64,000 bases of DNA, from positions 26,916 through 90,915 of the forward strand of contig CALWLJ010000015.1 in the NCBI GenBank assembly GCA_944381495.1, given 5' to 3'. This document shows, one piece after another, positions 1 through 8,432 of this stretch. The position numbers and the translations under genes are program-made. The notes under the pieces were generated by a model that ran no database searches, was not told the DNA's origin, and saw only the letters and a list, made by a program, of their open reading frames with translations. Numbering within the stretch: the first letter of the stretch is position 1; each line of letters opens with the position of its first letter. The stretch comes from an uncultured Mediterraneibacter sp. Lineage in GTDB: Bacteria > Bacillota > Clostridia > Lachnospirales > Lachnospiraceae.

Positions 1-2
1 TG

Positions 3-1469
3 AACAGTTTTGTAAATATCCAGTTTGATACAAGAATGAACTTCCCGCAGAGCGAAAAGGCGGATGCCGGAGAACAGAAGAAAGGCGTGACAAGAGAACC
101 GGTCATGAAATGGGTATACGAAGCTACCGGCTATTTCAGTGGAGTAAACGGAAGCGCCGCTTATGCTGACGGGACCAATGTGTTCTGGATGTGGGACGCC
201 GGACTGGGGACCAGTGATTATATTTTCTTTACCTTCAGCCACGAGACTGCTCACAATCAGGACGGACGGTATTTCTACGGAGGAGCGGGCAGGCGCAGAG
301 GAACCGGGGGAGAGGCCCATGCGGACGGAAACATTGCTCAGGAGATGAGGGACGGATGCATGGTGTTCAACATTTCCAAGATCAACGACCCTGGTACAGA
401 GATGACCAACAACTTCAGCTATGAGAGGATCGATTCGGCTGATAAGGTACACAGTTTCTACCGGGAGATGTTTGAGACCGGGTATGTGCTGGATTATCTG
501 GCGGCTCAGGCTTTTCTGAGGATGACGCCGGAGCAGCAGGCCGCGGTGGCTGTACAGGCGGAGCATACAGAAGCGGGGAATGATTCCATGAAGACAGTAT
601 ATCGCCGGCTGACGGCCGACGAGATCCGGGGAATGAATCTGAAGGATATGGAAGACTTGTGGGACAACCGGATCTCCGTCCGGACTTCGCGAAATTATCC
701 GGAAACCGTAGGAACAGCTACGGACGGGAGCTATGGATTCGAGTCTTTCTACAGTATGAACTGGTATCAGTCTCACAATGATAACGGATCACCGGATACT
801 CATTCTTTTAAAAGGCTGGGACAGGAGATGCTGGGCGTCGCAGGCTATGAAAAAGGCTATATGGTGTACATGTCTGCCCTCAGTGAGAATGACCTGGACG
901 CTCTGCGAAAGATCACAGGAGATGATACGATCACCTGGAAAAAATATAAAATGAACCGGTGGAGTCAGGTGGAACAGGGGCTGGACCGGATTTCCCATTT
1001 TGACAGGGAGGCTGTGATCAGTCAGTTCCAGGTGGCTTTTGAAGAGGATGCGGCAAATGGAAATACTGACCGGAGCGTTAATATAAAAAGGACGCTCTAC
1101 AGTATGCTGAAGAGGATGACGGATGATTTCAGCAATGGCAGTATCTATAATGATCTGGCCGGAATAGCTGACAGTCTGCCTGATCAGCAGATCGTTCCCG
1201 ATCCGGAGCAGTCCGCCGGAGAACCAATACCAGAGGCGGCTCCTTCAGAAGATATAACAGAAGAACCGTCGGAAGAAACAACAGAAGAACCGTCAGAGAA
1301 ACCTTCAGAAAATACATCCGGAGATTCGACAGAAGATACTTCAGAAGATACAACAATAGAAAGTACACCTGTCAAAGAACCTGATGAAGATGACCCGACC
1401 GAGATAACGGACGATCTTGAAGACCAGCAGCCAGTTACTGTTCGGACGCGTCGCAGTATCCGGCCATAA
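3..1469 (+). CDS. ZmpB-like zinc metalloendopeptidase (peptidase M26 type), 3' part
   Basis: The frame is open to the left edge, so the N-terminus lies outside the window; 488 codons are visible. An HETAH zinc motif (coded at about 240-254) is followed 20 residues later by a glutamate in a Gly/Arg-rich stretch (GGAGRRRGTGGE). This HExxH...E spacing and the HNxDGxxFYGG-like context are typical of the C-terminal catalytic domain of the surface-bound ZmpA/B/C and IgA1-protease group. After the catalytic domain, roughly the last 80 residues are a Glu/Pro/Thr/Ser-rich low-complexity tail with repeated EEPSE/TTEEPS units and no sorting signal; in this family the anchor is usually N-terminal. Likely extracellular and acting on host or mucosal glycoproteins; the substrate cannot be read from sequence. 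The acidic tail is less typical than the catalytic part. Confidence 0.8.
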   Translation, partial: NSFVNIQFDTRMNFPQSEKADAGEQKKGVTREPVMKWVYEATGYFSGVNGSAAYADGTNVFWMWDAGLGTSDYIFFTFSHETAHNQDGRYFYGGAGRRRGTGGEAHADGNIAQEMRDGCMVFNISKINDPGTEMTNNFSYERIDSADKVHSFYREMFETGYVLDYLAAQAFLRMTPEQQAAVAVQAEHTEAGNDSMKTVYRRLTADEIRGMNLKDMEDLWDNRISVRTSRNYPETVGTATDGSYGFESFYSMNWYQSHNDNGSPDTHSFKRLGQEMLGVAGYEKGYMVYMSALSENDLDALRKITGDDTITWKKYKMNRWSQVEQGLDRISHFDREAVISQFQVAFEEDAANGNTDRSVNIKRTLYSMLKRMTDDFSNGSIYNDLAGIADSLPDQQIVPDPEQSAGEPIPEAAPSEDITEEPSEETTEEPSEKPSENTSGDSTEDTSEDTTIESTPVKEPDEDDPTEITDDLEDQQPVTVRTRRSIRP

Positions 1470-1617
1470 ACAAACTGCGCTCCACTATGGGCGAAACCGT
1501 GGCCGCCGGGGCAGCACAGCCCGTTTATGGCGGACCTCCTGAGAACACGTGAACAGGACGCCGCCTGCAGATAAAATGGCTGAGGAAAATAAGGACTTCC
1601 CATTTAGATACCCACTG

Positions 1618-1626
1618 TGATATAAT
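1618..1626 (+). promoter_or_regulatory. Extended -10 element for the MATE transporter gene
   Basis: TG-A-TATAAT is a perfect extended -10. It overlaps the first in-frame ATG (1625), so transcription begins downstream of that codon and translation must start at a later one (ATG 1667). No convincing -35 is visible, which is usual for extended -10 promoters. Confidence 0.6.
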
Positions 1627-1666
1627 GTCTGGACTTGAGATGTTCAGCGAAAGGAATGGGAAGTTA

Positions 1667-2983
1667 ATGGAGAAATACAAAAGATTTTTTGTATATGTGA
1701 TCCCATCTATACTGGCCTTTGCGCTTTCCGGCGTATATGCCATTGTAGACGGGTACTTTGTAGGAAACAGGGTAGGCGATATCGGAATCTCTACGATCAA
1801 TATCGCCTACCCTATTGTGGCCTTGATCCAGGCGGCAGGAACCGGCATCGGTATGGGCGGAGCGGTTTATTATTCCATCTTCCGCGCGGAAGGAAAGGAG
1901 AAAGAGGCCCGTGAATATACTGCAGGAACCCTCTGGATGCTGTTGGCAGCCAGCGCTGTCCTGACGGTTTTTGCCCTGGCTTTTATGACCCCGCTTCTGA
2001 AGCTGCTTGGAGCAGAGGGGGAGATCCTGAGACTGGGAGAGGAGTATATTCGCATCATAGCTTTTGGCGCTGTGCTTCAGGTGATCGGAACTGGTCTGAT
2101 TCCGCTGATCCGGAACAACGGCGGCGCAATGTTCGCCATGGCAGCTATGGTGCTGGGATTTCTGACGAATATCCTGCTGGATTTCCTTTTTGTGTGGGTA
2201 TATGACTGGAGTACGGGAGGGGCCGCATGGGCTACGATCATCGGACAGGGCGCTGCCATGGCGGCAGGCGCAGGATATCTGCTCTACAAAAAGCAGATGA
2301 CATTCCAGATCGCTCCCGGCAGAATGGGAAATGTTGCAAAACATATCATAAGGATCGGGCTGGCGCCTTTCGGACTGGCCCTGACGCCCAACTTCTCTCT
2401 GATATTTATCAACCGGTTTTCCGTGATGTACGGCGGAGAACAGGCGGTGGCAGTCTATGCCTGTATTGCCTATATCATTACCATCGTCTATCTGGTCCTT
2501 CAGGGAGTGGGAGACGGGATCCAGCCGCTGATGAGTGAATATTACGGGGCGAAAAAGGAAAAAGAGCTTCACCAGGCAAATGTATTTGCCTATGTCTTTT
2601 CACTGATCCTTTCTGCTGTCAGTATCGTGATCCTGTATCTCTACCGGGAAGAGACCGGAGTTCTGTTTGGAGCTTCCGGCGCGGTGACGGAGGAAGTGGC
2701 GGCGGTATTCCCTATTTTCCTGCTGGCAGTTCCCTTTATTGCGATAAACCGGGTCACCACAGCCAGCTTTTACGCTACAGAGAAAAGCGGATTTTCCTAT
2801 ATCCTGACCTATGTGGAGCCGGTTGCCATGCTGATCCTTATGCTGATCCTGCCGCCCCTTTTCGGCGGACAGATCATGATCTGGTGGAGCGCTACCATTG
2901 CACGGATCTTCTCAGCGGTGATCGCGGCAGGACTGAAGCTTTATACGATGAAAAAGGGAAAATATGGAAAAGTACAGGAGTGA
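1667..2983 (+). CDS. MATE family multidrug efflux transporter
   Basis: A 438-residue, very hydrophobic protein with about 12 predicted membrane segments and the MATE start pattern (IPSILAFALSGVYAIVDGYFVGN). It probably exports cationic drugs or metabolites using a Na+ or H+ gradient. The start at ATG 1667 is chosen because an in-frame ATG at 1625 sits inside an extended -10 box, while 1667 has AAGGAATGGGAAG just upstream. It is monocistronic: its own promoter lies upstream and a hairpin with a T-run follows the stop. A second, only distantly similar MATE gene lies at 8433-9767 on the other strand. Substrate unknown. Confidence 0.9.
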   Translation: MEKYKRFFVYVIPSILAFALSGVYAIVDGYFVGNRVGDIGISTINIAYPIVALIQAAGTGIGMGGAVYYSIFRAEGKEKEAREYTAGTLWMLLAASAVLTVFALAFMTPLLKLLGAEGEILRLGEEYIRIIAFGAVLQVIGTGLIPLIRNNGGAMFAMAAMVLGFLTNILLDFLFVWVYDWSTGGAAWATIIGQGAAMAAGAGYLLYKKQMTFQIAPGRMGNVAKHIIRIGLAPFGLALTPNFSLIFINRFSVMYGGEQAVAVYACIAYIITIVYLVLQGVGDGIQPLMSEYYGAKKEKELHQANVFAYVFSLILSAVSIVILYLYREETGVLFGASGAVTEEVAAVFPIFLLAVPFIAINRVTTASFYATEKSGFSYILTYVEPVAMLILMLILPPLFGGQIMIWWSATIARIFSAVIAAGLKLYTMKKGKYGKVQE

Positions 2984-2984
2984 T

Positions 2985-3016
2985 GAAGGAGACTTTAATG
3001 TCTTCTTCTTTTTTTT
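2985..3016 (+). terminator. Rho-independent terminator after the MATE gene
   Basis: GAAGGAGAC, a 6-base loop and GTCTTCTTC (9 bp with one G-U) are followed by an uninterrupted run of eight T. It isolates the MATE gene from the marR promoter that begins two bases later. Confidence 0.8.
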
Positions 3017-3017
3017 C

Positions 3018-3067
3018 TTGACATTAGTCCGATATCATACTATAATCCTGGTACGATATCGGACTAA
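3018..3067 (+). promoter_or_regulatory. Consensus promoter with paired MarR-type operators
   Basis: TTGACA (3018-3023), exactly 17 bases and TATAAT (3041-3046) make a perfect sigma-A promoter. A 13-bp perfect inverted repeat, TTAGTCCGATATC at 3024-3036 and GATATCGGACTAA at 3055-3067, flanks the -10. Each arm is also the core of an 18-bp imperfect dyad (3025-3042 and 3049-3066; shared form TAGTCCGATATCRTACYA), consistent with two dimer sites 24 bp apart centre to centre. Binding would occlude the spacer and the start site, so autorepression by the MarR protein just downstream is the natural reading. Confidence 0.85.
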
Positions 3068-3078
3068 GGAGGAGCTAT

Positions 3079-3531
3079 ATGATCATGCATCAGGAAAATG
3101 AAGTACAGGAATTTAATCATCTTTACAAAGAGCTGGATGATCTTTATCATGAGATCGCACTGAAGCTGGGAATCTCCGACAGCGCGCTGGCCATCCTGTA
3201 TACGGTATGCGCGCTGGGAGACGGATGCCTTCAGAAAGACGTATGCCGGGAAGCATATATCAGCAAGCAGACGGTCAATTCCTCGGTGAGGAATCTGGAG
3301 AGAGCCGGCTATTTATATCTGGAGCAGAGTACGGGAAGGGATAAGCATATCCGCCTGACAGAGATGGGGCAGAGATTTGTAGAGGAGAAGATCCGTCCTG
3401 TTATCCAGATGGAGAATGAGGCGTTCCTGGATATGGAACCAGAAGAACGCAAAGAGTTCATTAACCTGTCCAGAAAATATGTGGACCGGTTCCGAACTCG
3501 GGAGAAGAAACTGCTGGAGGTGCTGACATGA
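3079..3531 (+). CDS. MarR family transcriptional regulator
   Basis: 150 residues, the normal length for a MarR winged-helix repressor. The DNA-recognition helix region reads CREAYISKQTVNSSVRNLERAGYL, followed by the wing (STGRDKHIRLTEMGQ) with the conserved D-R pattern. AAGGAGG precedes ATG 3079. The gene overlaps the next by four bases (ATGA), so it is the first gene of a three-gene operon with two ABC half-transporters. It is expected to repress the operon from the paired dyads at 3024-3067 and to be released by a transported drug or metabolite. The ligand is unknown. Confidence 0.92.
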   Translation: MIMHQENEVQEFNHLYKELDDLYHEIALKLGISDSALAILYTVCALGDGCLQKDVCREAYISKQTVNSSVRNLERAGYLYLEQSTGRDKHIRLTEMGQRFVEEKIRPVIQMENEAFLDMEPEERKEFINLSRKYVDRFRTREKKLLEVLT

Positions 3532-5261
3532 AGCTTATCCTTCATTTCTTGAAGCCTTACAGGAAGCTGTGCGCCTTTACGATCCTGGCAATGCTTCTCG
3601 ATGTGGCAGGAGGACTGGTAGTCCCGAAGCTGACTTCTGATATGATTAATATCGGTGTGGGAAGCGGCAGCCTGAACTACATGATAGGAAAAGGAATGGC
3701 CATGCTGGCTGTCACCCTTATAGCCGGAGGCGGGGCGCTGCTGGGAAGCTGGCTGTGCGCAGATCTGTCGGCGAAGATCGGACGGGATATGCGCAATGCG
3801 GTCTATGACAGATCGCTGCTCTTTTCCGCCCATGATTTTGAACGGTTCGGGACAGGATCTATGATCACGCGGACGCTGAATGATATCAATGTGATCCAGC
3901 AGTCCGTAGTGTGGTGTATCCAGATGGTGCTCCCGGTTCCGGCGGTATGTATTATGGGGATCGGCATGGCCTTTGCGATCGACAGGGTCATGGGATTTCT
4001 CCTTATCGGTGTTACGGTGCTGATCATCGTGCTGGCGATCCTTGTGACGAGCAGAGCTTCCGCCATCTTTGGCAGGCTTCAGCGTCTTCTCGACCGGATG
4101 AACGTGGTGCTGCGGGAAAATCTGACCGGAGTGAGAGTGATCCGGGCCTTTCGGAAAGAAAAGGACGAGGAAAAGAGGATGAGAAGATCCTTCGAAGACT
4201 ATGCCCGGACTTCTGTCAGCGCCAACCTTCTGTTCGCGGGACTGGAGAGCACGGCCTTTTTCGTGATCAATATCTGTATCGTTGCCATCCTCTGGCTGGG
4301 CGGAGACCGGATCGGAGCAGGATACATGGAGATCGGAGATATCACTGCTCTGACGGAATACTCCATTCTCATCCTGTTCTATATCATCATGGCCCAGATG
4401 GTGATCATCCTTCTGCCGAGGGCGAGGGTGTGCATACGGCGAATCCGGGAAATCCTGGAGACAGAGCCGGAGATCCGGGACGGAGCGGAAAGGATGGGAG
4501 AACGGATACCGGAGACAGAGCCGGCAGCAGCTTTTGAGCATGTTTCTTTTCGCTTTCCCGATGCAGATGAGAATGCGTTGACAGATCTGGATTTTGTATG
4601 CAGGCGAGGTGAGACTACAGCGGTCATCGGAGGGACGGGCTGTGGAAAGTCTACACTTGCCAGACTGCTGCTCCGTTTTTATGACGTATCCGCCGGTTCC
4701 GTATCCGTGAATGGAAAGGACGTGAGGAGCATTTCACAGGAAGAACTGCGAAACCATATTGCCTATGTACCCCAGAAGGCATGGCTGTTTTCCGGTACTA
4801 TAGCGGATAACCTGCGGCAGGGGAAGGAAGACGCGACAGAAGATGAGATGCGCCGGATCCTGTCTGTGGCACAGGCGGATTTCGTGAGTTCTCTGGCAAA
4901 TGGCCTGGACGCCCATGTGGCCCAGGGAGGAACCAATTACTCCGGCGGCCAGAAGCAAAGGCTGTCTATTGCAAGAGCATTGATGAAAAAAGCTGACCTG
5001 TATATTTTTGATGACAGTTTTTCCGCACTTGATTTCAAGACAGACGCGGCGCTCAGGAAGTCTCTGAAAAGAGAGGTGGCAGACTCCGCTGTACTGATCA
5101 TCGCCCAACGGATCAATACGATCCTGAATGCCGACCAGATCATTGTTCTGGATAAAGGGCGGATCGCCGGAAAAGGAACACATGAGGAGTTGATGAAAAG
5201 CTGTCCGGTCTACCGGGAGATCGCTGCGTCTCAGATGAAAGGAGGGGAACAAAATGGCTGA
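3528..5261 (+). CDS. ABC exporter half-transporter, degenerate NBD subunit (LmrC/BmrC-like)
   Basis: 577 residues: an N-terminal six-helix ABC transmembrane domain (about 1-310) and a C-terminal nucleotide-binding domain. Walker A is GGTGCGKST (368-376) and the signature is the canonical SGGQKQR. The catalytic glutamate after Walker B is replaced by aspartate (FDDS, Asp496) and the switch histidine by glutamine (IIAQR, Gln527). These two changes mark the non-hydrolysing half of heterodimeric exporters such as LmrCD, BmrCD and TM287/288. Its signature motif should complete the active site of the partner encoded next (8-base overlap). Likely a multidrug exporter under the upstream MarR protein; substrate unknown. 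Confidence 0.92.
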   Translation: MKLILHFLKPYRKLCAFTILAMLLDVAGGLVVPKLTSDMINIGVGSGSLNYMIGKGMAMLAVTLIAGGGALLGSWLCADLSAKIGRDMRNAVYDRSLLFSAHDFERFGTGSMITRTLNDINVIQQSVVWCIQMVLPVPAVCIMGIGMAFAIDRVMGFLLIGVTVLIIVLAILVTSRASAIFGRLQRLLDRMNVVLRENLTGVRVIRAFRKEKDEEKRMRRSFEDYARTSVSANLLFAGLESTAFFVINICIVAILWLGGDRIGAGYMEIGDITALTEYSILILFYIIMAQMVIILLPRARVCIRRIREILETEPEIRDGAERMGERIPETEPAAAFEHVSFRFPDADENALTDLDFVCRRGETTAVIGGTGCGKSTLARLLLRFYDVSAGSVSVNGKDVRSISQEELRNHIAYVPQKAWLFSGTIADNLRQGKEDATEDEMRRILSVAQADFVSSLANGLDAHVAQGGTNYSGGQKQRLSIARALMKKADLYIFDDSFSALDFKTDAALRKSLKREVADSAVLIIAQRINTILNADQIIVLDKGRIAGKGTHEELMKSCPVYREIAASQMKGGEQNG

Positions 5262-7155
5262 AAATGAGACAAATTTATTTGAGGCAGATCAGGAAACGGA
5301 AATCCCTTCCAACGCCGGGAGGACAGTTCTTCGGCTGTGGGAGGCTATGGGACGGCAGAGGATCCGTCTGATCATTGTGTTCGTTTCCGTAATATTGTAT
5401 ACAGTGCTTTCTGTGGCAGCTCCCGTGTACAGCGCAGGGATCGTGGATCTGTTGTGGAAAGAGATACAGGAGTCGATGGGAGGATGCTCTGCTTTTCGGG
5501 TGACGTGGGATCACGGAGGTATGGAGATCATGATCCTTTTGATAATATATACGGTTACCGGGATTCTGTATACATTTCAGAGCTTTTTGATGGCTAGCTT
5601 TGCAGAGCGACTCAGCCTGGAACTGCGGACCAGGATCGGGGAGAAACTGAACCGTCTGCCTCTTTCCTTTTATGATGAGCATAAGACTGGTGAAGTGTTA
5701 AGCAGGGTCACCAATGATCTGGATAAAATGGCGGAAGTAATGCAGACCGGTCTGCTGAAGCTGTTTACTGCTGTAGGCATGGTGGTCGGATCACTGATCA
5801 TGATGTTCCGTTTTCATGCCGGGCTTACTTTGATCTTCCTTGTATTTACTCTGCTGTCCATGCTGTCTACGAAGCTTTTCGCGGCCAGGACGCTTCAATA
5901 TGCCATGAGGCGGCAGCAGGCAGTTAGCCGGGTTACCGGACAGGTGGAGGAAGCATACAGCGGACGGACTGTGATCAAGGCGTTCAATCAGGAAGAAAAC
6001 AGCAGGAATGCAATGCGGGAGGCCGTAGAAGAGCTTGCTGATACATCACGGAAAGCAGACTTCATGATGAATGCGGTGAATCCTTTCATCCGTCTGGTGA
6101 ACCGGGCCGGGCAGGCGGTGATCGCTGTGTCCGCGGGCAAGCTTCTGTTGGACGGCGTCCTGACTGTAGGGACATTTCAGGCATTTTTCCAGTATGTGTA
6201 CCAGGCCTCAGAGCCGCTGACCGAGGCGGCCTATATGATTAATTCTCTTCAGTCTTCCATCGCGTCTGTGGAGCGGATCTTCCAGCTGATGGATGAGAAG
6301 GAGATCCGTCCTGATCCGGATGTGAAGGAAGAGACTGGAGATATGATGGAGGCCGGAGCCGGCGTTCACAATGTCCGCCCGGATCTGCCGGAAAATGAAA
6401 ATGCGGAAGGCGGGAAGGAAGCAAGTACAAGAGGAAGGGTACAGTTTCAACATGTCCGTTTCGGCTACACTCCGGATCATATCCTGATGAAGGATATCAG
6501 CTTTACGGCGGAGCCGGGCAGGAAGATTGCCGTGGTAGGAAGTACCGGAGCGGGGAAGACCACATTGATTAACCTTCTCATGCGGTTCTATGAGGTGAAT
6601 GGAGGCCGGATCCTGCTGGATGGCAGGAATACGGGAGCTATGTCCTATGACGAACTCCGGAGAAATTTTGGTATGGTGCTGCAGGATACCTGGCTTTTTG
6701 ACGGTACGGTGGCAGAAAATATCGCCTATGGAAAGCCTGACGCTTCCCGTGAAGAGATCATCGCCGCGGCGAAAGCAGCCCGGGCAGACTTCTTCATCCG
6801 GACTTTGCCTGATGGGTATGATACTGTGCTAAATGGTGACGCGGAAAATATTTCTGCAGGGCAGAGGCAGCTGCTTACCATAGCAAGAGTATTTCTATGT
6901 GATCCGCCCATCCTGATCCTGGACGAGGCTACATCCAGTGTGGACACCCGCACGGAGATGGAAATCAGCAGAGCAATGAATGAGCTGATGAAGCATCGGA
7001 CCAGTTTTGTGATCGCACACAGGCTGTCTACCATTGTTGACGCGGATCTGATCCTGGTGATGCAGAACGGTGATATCATCGAACAGGGCAGCCACCGTGA
7101 GCTGCTGGATACAGGGGGAGCCTATGCGGATCTGTATAACAGCCAGTTTGCGTGA
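5254..7155 (+). CDS. ABC exporter half-transporter, catalytic NBD subunit (LmrD/BmrD-like)
   Basis: 633 residues with an N-terminal soluble extension of about 35 residues, six membrane helices and a C-terminal ATPase. A charged insert of about 40 residues (around 350-390) joins the two. Walker A is GSTGAGKTT, the Walker B/catalytic segment ILILDEATSS has the glutamate (Glu558), and the switch histidine is present (IAHR, His589). Its signature is degenerate, ISAGQRQ rather than LSGGQ. It is therefore complementary to the partner: one consensus and one degenerate ATP site, as known for BmrCD/LmrCD. Last gene of the marR operon; no strong terminator follows directly. Confidence 0.92.
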   Translation: MAENETNLFEADQETEIPSNAGRTVLRLWEAMGRQRIRLIIVFVSVILYTVLSVAAPVYSAGIVDLLWKEIQESMGGCSAFRVTWDHGGMEIMILLIIYTVTGILYTFQSFLMASFAERLSLELRTRIGEKLNRLPLSFYDEHKTGEVLSRVTNDLDKMAEVMQTGLLKLFTAVGMVVGSLIMMFRFHAGLTLIFLVFTLLSMLSTKLFAARTLQYAMRRQQAVSRVTGQVEEAYSGRTVIKAFNQEENSRNAMREAVEELADTSRKADFMMNAVNPFIRLVNRAGQAVIAVSAGKLLLDGVLTVGTFQAFFQYVYQASEPLTEAAYMINSLQSSIASVERIFQLMDEKEIRPDPDVKEETGDMMEAGAGVHNVRPDLPENENAEGGKEASTRGRVQFQHVRFGYTPDHILMKDISFTAEPGRKIAVVGSTGAGKTTLINLLMRFYEVNGGRILLDGRNTGAMSYDELRRNFGMVLQDTWLFDGTVAENIAYGKPDASREEIIAAAKAARADFFIRTLPDGYDTVLNGDAENISAGQRQLLTIARVFLCDPPILILDEATSSVDTRTEMEISRAMNELMKHRTSFVIAHRLSTIVDADLILVMQNGDIIEQGSHRELLDTGGAYADLYNSQFA

Positions 7156-7201
7156 TTCTTTTAACCGGCATAATTCTCCATGCGGGAGCATATAACTGAA
7201 A

Positions 7202-7235
7202 TGAGCGTGTCTCAGCGCGGGACGCGCTCAATTTT
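7202..7235 (+). terminator. Possible terminator between the ABC operon and the LysM-GH18 gene
   Basis: TGAGCGTGTC and GACGCGCTCA form a 10-bp stem with one G-U, followed only by ATTTT. A weak T-run makes this uncertain; it could also be a leader hairpin just upstream of the next ribosome-binding site. Confidence 0.4.
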
Positions 7236-7253
7236 CGCATGGGGGTGTTTTTT

Positions 7254-8369
7254 TTGATCTATACAGTGAAAAAAGGAGATACTCTGGATGGCATCTCATC
7301 GATTACGAAGGTGCCGGTCTGGAAGATCGTTTATGATAATCAGATACAGAATAAGGATAGAATCGTACCAGGACAGGCGCTTCTGGTCCTTCAGGAAGGA
7401 GAAAAGCCGGGAAGGACAAAGGGAATGACAGTGGGCGGCTATGCCTATCCTTTTATTGAGCCTGCTGTTCTGGAACAGGCGTTTCCTGCAATGAAGGAGC
7501 TGCCGGTATTTTCCTATGGATTTACTTTTGAGGGGAATCTTGTGCCTCCTCAACAGGATGATCTGTGGCTGGTGGAGGCAGCATGGAAAAATGGCGCCCG
7601 TCCGCTGCTTGTGCTGACGCCGTTTTCTCAGGGGGCGTTCAATAATCAGCTTGTCAAGATCATCGTGGAAAATGAGACGATCCAGGATCAAGTGATCAAC
7701 GGCCTGCTGGAAACGGTGAGAGAAAGGGGATATGCGGGAGTGAATATTGATTTTGAATATATTCTTCCGGAAAACAGGATCCAGTATGCTGAGTTTGTCG
7801 GGAAAGTGAGAAAGGTCATGAACGACAGCGGATATAAGGTATCTGTAGCCCTTGCTCCAAAGACATCGGATGACCAGCGGGGACTTCTTGTAGAAGGAAT
7901 GGACTATGCTCTCCTTGGAGAGAACGCGGACGCTGTATTTCTTATGACTTATGAGTGGGGATATACTTATGGACCGCCTATGGCCGTAGCTCCACTGGAT
8001 AAGGTACGCCAGGTGGTAGAGTACGCTCTGACAAGGATTCCCGGGGAGAAGATCATACTTGGAATACCGAATTACGGATACGACTGGCCGCTTCCCTATG
8101 TGAGAGGGATCACACGTGCTGCCACAATAGGAAATGCAGAGGCGGTAAATATTGCGGCAGAAAATGGTGTATCCATTGAATATGCCCAGATATCCAGGGC
8201 TCCATGGTTTACTTATAAAAAATCCGGGATCGAGCATGTGGTATGGTTTGAGGATGTGAGGAGTATAGAGGCAAAGCTGGAGCTTGCAGGGGCGTACGGC
8301 CTGTTGGGAGCGTGGTACTGGGATATCATGAGGCCCTTCCGGGCCGGCTGGCTGCTGTCAGAGCAGTGA
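7254..8369 (+). CDS. LysM-GH18 protein (SleL/YaaH-like spore cortex or peptidoglycan hydrolase)
   Basis: 371 residues: one LysM repeat at the very N-terminus (YTVKKGDTLDGIS...PGQALLVL, about 2-45), then a family 18 glycosidase-like barrel. The catalytic segment GVNIDFEY places the acid glutamate at Glu168; conserved barrel pieces include MTYEWGYTYGPP and GIPNYGYDW. Relatives are spore-coat N-acetylglucosaminidases (SleL/YaaH) that degrade cortex muropeptides during germination. The start is set at TTG 7254 because GGGGGTG lies seven bases upstream; the ATG at 7239 has no ribosome-binding site. There is no signal peptide, as expected for spore-coat proteins made in the mother cell. Monocistronic, convergent with the next gene. 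Confidence 0.88.
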   Translation: MIYTVKKGDTLDGISSITKVPVWKIVYDNQIQNKDRIVPGQALLVLQEGEKPGRTKGMTVGGYAYPFIEPAVLEQAFPAMKELPVFSYGFTFEGNLVPPQQDDLWLVEAAWKNGARPLLVLTPFSQGAFNNQLVKIIVENETIQDQVINGLLETVRERGYAGVNIDFEYILPENRIQYAEFVGKVRKVMNDSGYKVSVALAPKTSDDQRGLLVEGMDYALLGENADAVFLMTYEWGYTYGPPMAVAPLDKVRQVVEYALTRIPGEKIILGIPNYGYDWPLPYVRGITRAATIGNAEAVNIAAENGVSIEYAQISRAPWFTYKKSGIEHVVWFEDVRSIEAKLELAGAYGLLGAWYWDIMRPFRAGWLLSEQ

Positions 8370-8432
8370 TAAAAGGTGCTGACAGCAGCTCAAGGAAGAG
8401 CGTGCATAACGCATACAGAAAACAGTGACGGC

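Noticed and set aside
3309-4541. 410-codon minus-strand frame across marR and the first ABC gene
   Set aside because: His/Asp/Arg-rich shadow translation without motifs; both plus-strand genes are well supported.
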